Assembly (NCBI GenBank): GCA_014762625.1
Contig: JABURQ010000056.1
Coordinates: 1-64,000 of the forward strand
Length of the DNA stretch: 64,000 nucleotides
Direction: 5' to 3'
Source: Planctomycetaceae bacterium
Lineage (GTDB): Bacteria > Planctomycetota > Planctomycetia > Planctomycetales > Planctomycetaceae
Part shown: piece after piece, positions 63,569 through 64,000 of the stretch
Numbering within the stretch: position 1 is the first letter of the stretch
How the letters are laid out: each line of letters starts with the position of its first letter
Notes under the pieces: model-generated
What the model was told of the DNA's origin: nothing
Databases searched by the model: none
What the model saw: only the letters and a program-made list of their open reading frames with translations
Position numbers and translations under genes: made by a program

Positions 63569-64000
63569 TTGAACGATTCTTCTTTAGTCGAACAGTATGC
63601 AGGTCTGTTGAATCAGCTTCAGGCGACGATCGATCGTCGTCTCGAACACGAAGCCGCATTAAACGCGATCGTAAATGCCGATAATCGTCCCTTTCCGCAG
63701 CAACTCGAAGAACAGAAGCGACGGATATCCGAAGACTTCGACGATCGACTACAAACGGTCTACGAGCAAAAAACGAACGAACTGAATGAACTCGAAGGGA
63801 GCTACAACTCCGAGACGTCTCGGATCGAGTCCGAACATCAACAACGCATTCGGCAACTGACCGCCGACTACAAGCAACAGGAGTCACAGACCGGAGAGGA
63901 GTACCAGCAAAAAAGCTGGATGATGAGTTCCATCGTCGATGACGATGCGGAGGAAAGCCCCAAACGCAAGCTCGAAAACTTGATCCATCGCCAACAGAAA
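63569..64000 (+). CDS. Long coiled-coil protein, N-terminal part (cut by window edge)
   Basis: An open frame that begins at a TTG with gaggtg 7 bases upstream and runs off the window; 144 residues are visible. They form an unbroken charged coiled coil (LNQLQATIDRRLEHEAAL, then EEQKRRISEDFDDRLQ and so on). In this position after WXG100-like genes it may be the start of an FtsK/EssC-like secretion ATPase, whose ATPase domain would follow beyond the window. That identity is a guess from context. Confidence 0.5.
   Translation, partial: MNDSSLVEQYAGLLNQLQATIDRRLEHEAALNAIVNADNRPFPQQLEEQKRRISEDFDDRLQTVYEQKTNELNELEGSYNSETSRIESEHQQRIRQLTADYKQQESQTGEEYQQKSWMMSSIVDDDAEESPKRKLENLIHRQQK

Overview
The window reads as a chromosomal segment of a planctomycete (Planctomycetota, probably Planctomycetales). 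The evidence is a very large PVC-type protein with a C-terminal CxxCH haem site, DUF1570, DUF4380-like and DUF6655-like proteins, a leucine-rich-repeat lipoprotein, a flhA-flhF-flhG-fliA flagellar block, many secreted or lipid-anchored proteins of unknown role, and weak or absent Shine-Dalgarno sequences at many starts. No rRNA, tRNA, CRISPR array or intact insertion sequence was seen.

Layout. 1-300: left copy of a dispersed intergenic repeat. 286-16358: housekeeping and transport genes (methionine aminopeptidase, two tandem SpoU RNA methyltransferases, FHA protein, LuxR-type regulator with a degenerate receiver, Na+/H+ antiporter-like carrier, glycine-zipper lipoprotein, RNase III with a substituted metal ligand, DUF1570 peptidase-like protein, nucleoside deaminase, TatD nuclease, sulfotransferase, Nramp-like transporter). 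A strongly base-paired RNA-like element lies just upstream of the Nramp gene (14622-14787).

16604-30535: about 14 kb, all on the plus strand and tightly overlapped, encoding phage-like virion parts: lambda-type portal, protease-scaffold fusion, decoration protein, major capsid protein, tail chaperone with a probable -1 frameshift extension, holin-like and nested spanin-like genes, head-tail adaptors, tail tube, an unusually short tape measure, distal tail protein and a tail hub ending in a mucin-like Ser/Thr domain. Three sugar-related or glycosyltransferase genes follow directly. No terminase, integrase, replication gene or endolysin is visible in or beside the block, so it looks like a domesticated particle or a gene-transfer-agent-like element more than a complete prophage. 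It is the best candidate here for an undescribed system.

30532-42382: Ycf46-like AAA+ ATPase, MMPL exporter, PfkB sugar kinase, LRR lipoprotein, small lipoproteins, PolX DNA polymerase, a 39-residue zinc-ribbon protein and a membrane protein. 42436-47749: flagellar regulators and export gate (flhA, flhF, flhG, fliA), followed by a shikimate-kinase-like protein, the haem protein, ispH and glmS. 55002-59945: four glycosyltransferases of the polyprenyl-phosphate sugar type (GT39, GT2, GT87, GT2).

59946-60958 is a largely gene-free kilobase that carries the second copy of the repeat from the left edge. The right end (60959-64000) holds a DUF8091-like nuclease-fold gene with a partner, then a WXG100-like small protein, two further small helical proteins and the start of a long coiled-coil protein cut by the window edge. 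This suggests a type VII secretion-like locus.
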